Source: Cordylochernes scorpioides (lineage: Eukaryota > Arthropoda > Arachnida > Pseudoscorpiones > Chernetidae). Taken from it: a DNA stretch of 64,000 nucleotides. A program made the position numbers and the translations under genes. Positions 63,023 through 64,000 of the stretch are shown one piece after another. Where the stretch lies: contig CP092880.1 in the NCBI GenBank assembly GCA_030710605.1, positions 23,952,467 through 24,016,466 on the forward strand, in the 5' to 3' direction. The notes beneath the pieces were generated by a model. That model saw nothing but the letters and a program-made list of their open reading frames with translations. It did no database searches and was not told the origin of the DNA. Every line of letters starts with the position of its first letter. Within the stretch, counting starts at the first letter, position 1.

Positions 63023-64000
63023 TATACCGCCCAAGTCAGAAATCCTCGAATTCCTCTCATATCCAAACAACAGTATCAACATCCCAGAACTGTCATACTT
63101 CAAATCTAGATTAAACCGCCATCATTCAATAAATTTGCATTGACAGATGGAATAAGCCAATGTATACAATTTCTGACTTCAAGGTGGTCTGTAAGCATAT
63201 TAAAAATTGATTACAAAATCTATAAAGCAAATTTAAAATTCGTACATTTCCAATCACCCTAACAACCCAGAAGTATGGAAACATTTGTACATTTACATTG
63301 TCATCGGGATTGAGCGAGTGGACAAAATTTTAAACTATAACTTGCTTTAGTACTATATTAAAAATTAATTACAACATTTGTGAACACAGACATTGGAAAA
63401 GTAAGTTGAATAAAGAGCTTTTAATAATATTATTCCAATTTTTATGCACAATTTTATAAATTAAAAAATAAATTTTAACACAATGTGTGAAGAAAATGAT
63501 TTTTTTTTATATTGCCACCTTATTTTTATTCGTATGGTTTCATTTTGATAAATTATAATTGCAGACGGAGGGTCGTGTATCATTACTCCCGCCATCTGCC
63601 GATATAAATTGTAACTATTTTGTAAAAATATTTAATTTATAGTCGTTATTTTCTTTACTTTAAAAAATGTGTTTCAATAGAATTTTTAAAAATATATATT
63701 AATATATAATATGAATTTTTAATATTTCATTTTTATAAAACCTATAAATAACATTTTAAAAATATTTTCAAATATGCATGTTTAGAATTATCAATTATGA
63801 AAAAGGATTTGACAAGCTTAAAATTTTGAGTTAAATGTGAAGTTATAATCAAGACTAAATATAGATATATTCGAATTTATTTGTTAAAGGCAAATTTCCA
63901 CAACAAATCAAAACAGAAGATAGATATTATAAATAAAATAGAATTATTTATAATGTGTATAATTTAGAAGTATTTATAATGTCTGATAATACGTTTTTAA
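63023..64000. other. AT-rich sequence without recognised genes
   Basis: No coding similarity or repeat structure was recognised. A GCCATCTGCCGAT block lies at 63590. Confidence 0.45.

Overview
The window is a eukaryotic intergenic or intronic stretch made almost entirely of nested transposable elements. The base is AT-rich and is broken by GC-rich retrotransposon islands (about 14.8-20.0 kb and 54.9-56.3 kb). Helitrons, Tc1/mariner, hAT and pogo-type MITEs, Gypsy and Copia LTR elements, R1-, Jockey- and Tx1-like LINEs and a Penelope-like fragment occur side by side. This mix suggests an invertebrate, most likely an arthropod and perhaps an arachnid; the lower rank is inference. There are no operons, and almost every reading frame belongs to a mobile element or its remains. 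The one plausible host gene piece is a small GC-rich terminal exon on the minus strand at 48045-48474. It encodes an 82-residue protein with a signal-like N-terminus and one membrane segment.

Layout. 1-3.8 kb: minus-strand Gypsy-type element, cut by the window start, with an 800-codon ORF that lacks a reverse transcriptase, followed by its 5' LTR. 3.9-10 kb: LINE tails, a pogo-like MITE with an internal 74-bp tandem array, a Helitron end, a long-TIR MITE, a decayed Tc1 element and palindromic MITEs. 10.4-13.3 kb: degenerate minisatellite and a decayed Tx1-like LINE with an inverted arm. 14.1-20.2 kb: minus-strand Helitron whose microsatellite carries a nearly full-length 5.3-kb Tx1-like LINE. 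20.2-22.1 kb: mariner-like transposon. 22.2-27.1 kb: two broken LINEs. 27.1-34.3 kb: minus-strand LINE interrupted by a very young Copia element with 206-bp LTRs that look identical and a CTTAC target duplication. 34.3-35.6 kb: a LINE RNase H fragment joined to a mariner terminus; the same chimera recurs at 61.8-63.0 kb.

36.4-37.2 kb: 132-bp satellite. 37.8-43.6 kb: three-level nest, a MITE containing a hAT element with a perfect 16-bp TIR and 8-bp target duplication, which contains an R1/LOA-like LINE with a 917-codon ORF. 43.6-48 kb: MITE copies, a LINE fragment, a tRNA-Gly-like gene with an altered anticodon and a complete short Helitron. 48-50.7 kb: the candidate host exon, a MITE, and a mariner inside another MITE. 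50.7-52.3 kb: AT-rich sequence with little signal. 52.3-57 kb: Helitron pieces, a Gypsy-type LTR with PBS and gag start, a Penelope-like endonuclease fragment with a hammerhead-like tail, and a Helitron carrying an ORF1-only R1-like element plus a short SINE. 57-64 kb: a duplicated Helitron segment, two solo LTRs in mirror orientation, a full-length mariner, a palindrome, and the second LINE/mariner chimera.

The main pattern is that the 5' ends of Helitrons serve repeatedly as landing sites. Their ACAY/TATG microsatellites hold two unrelated non-LTR elements, and their terminal TATA tracts lie against a mariner and two LTR insertions. Empty and filled versions of both Helitron families are present in this one window.
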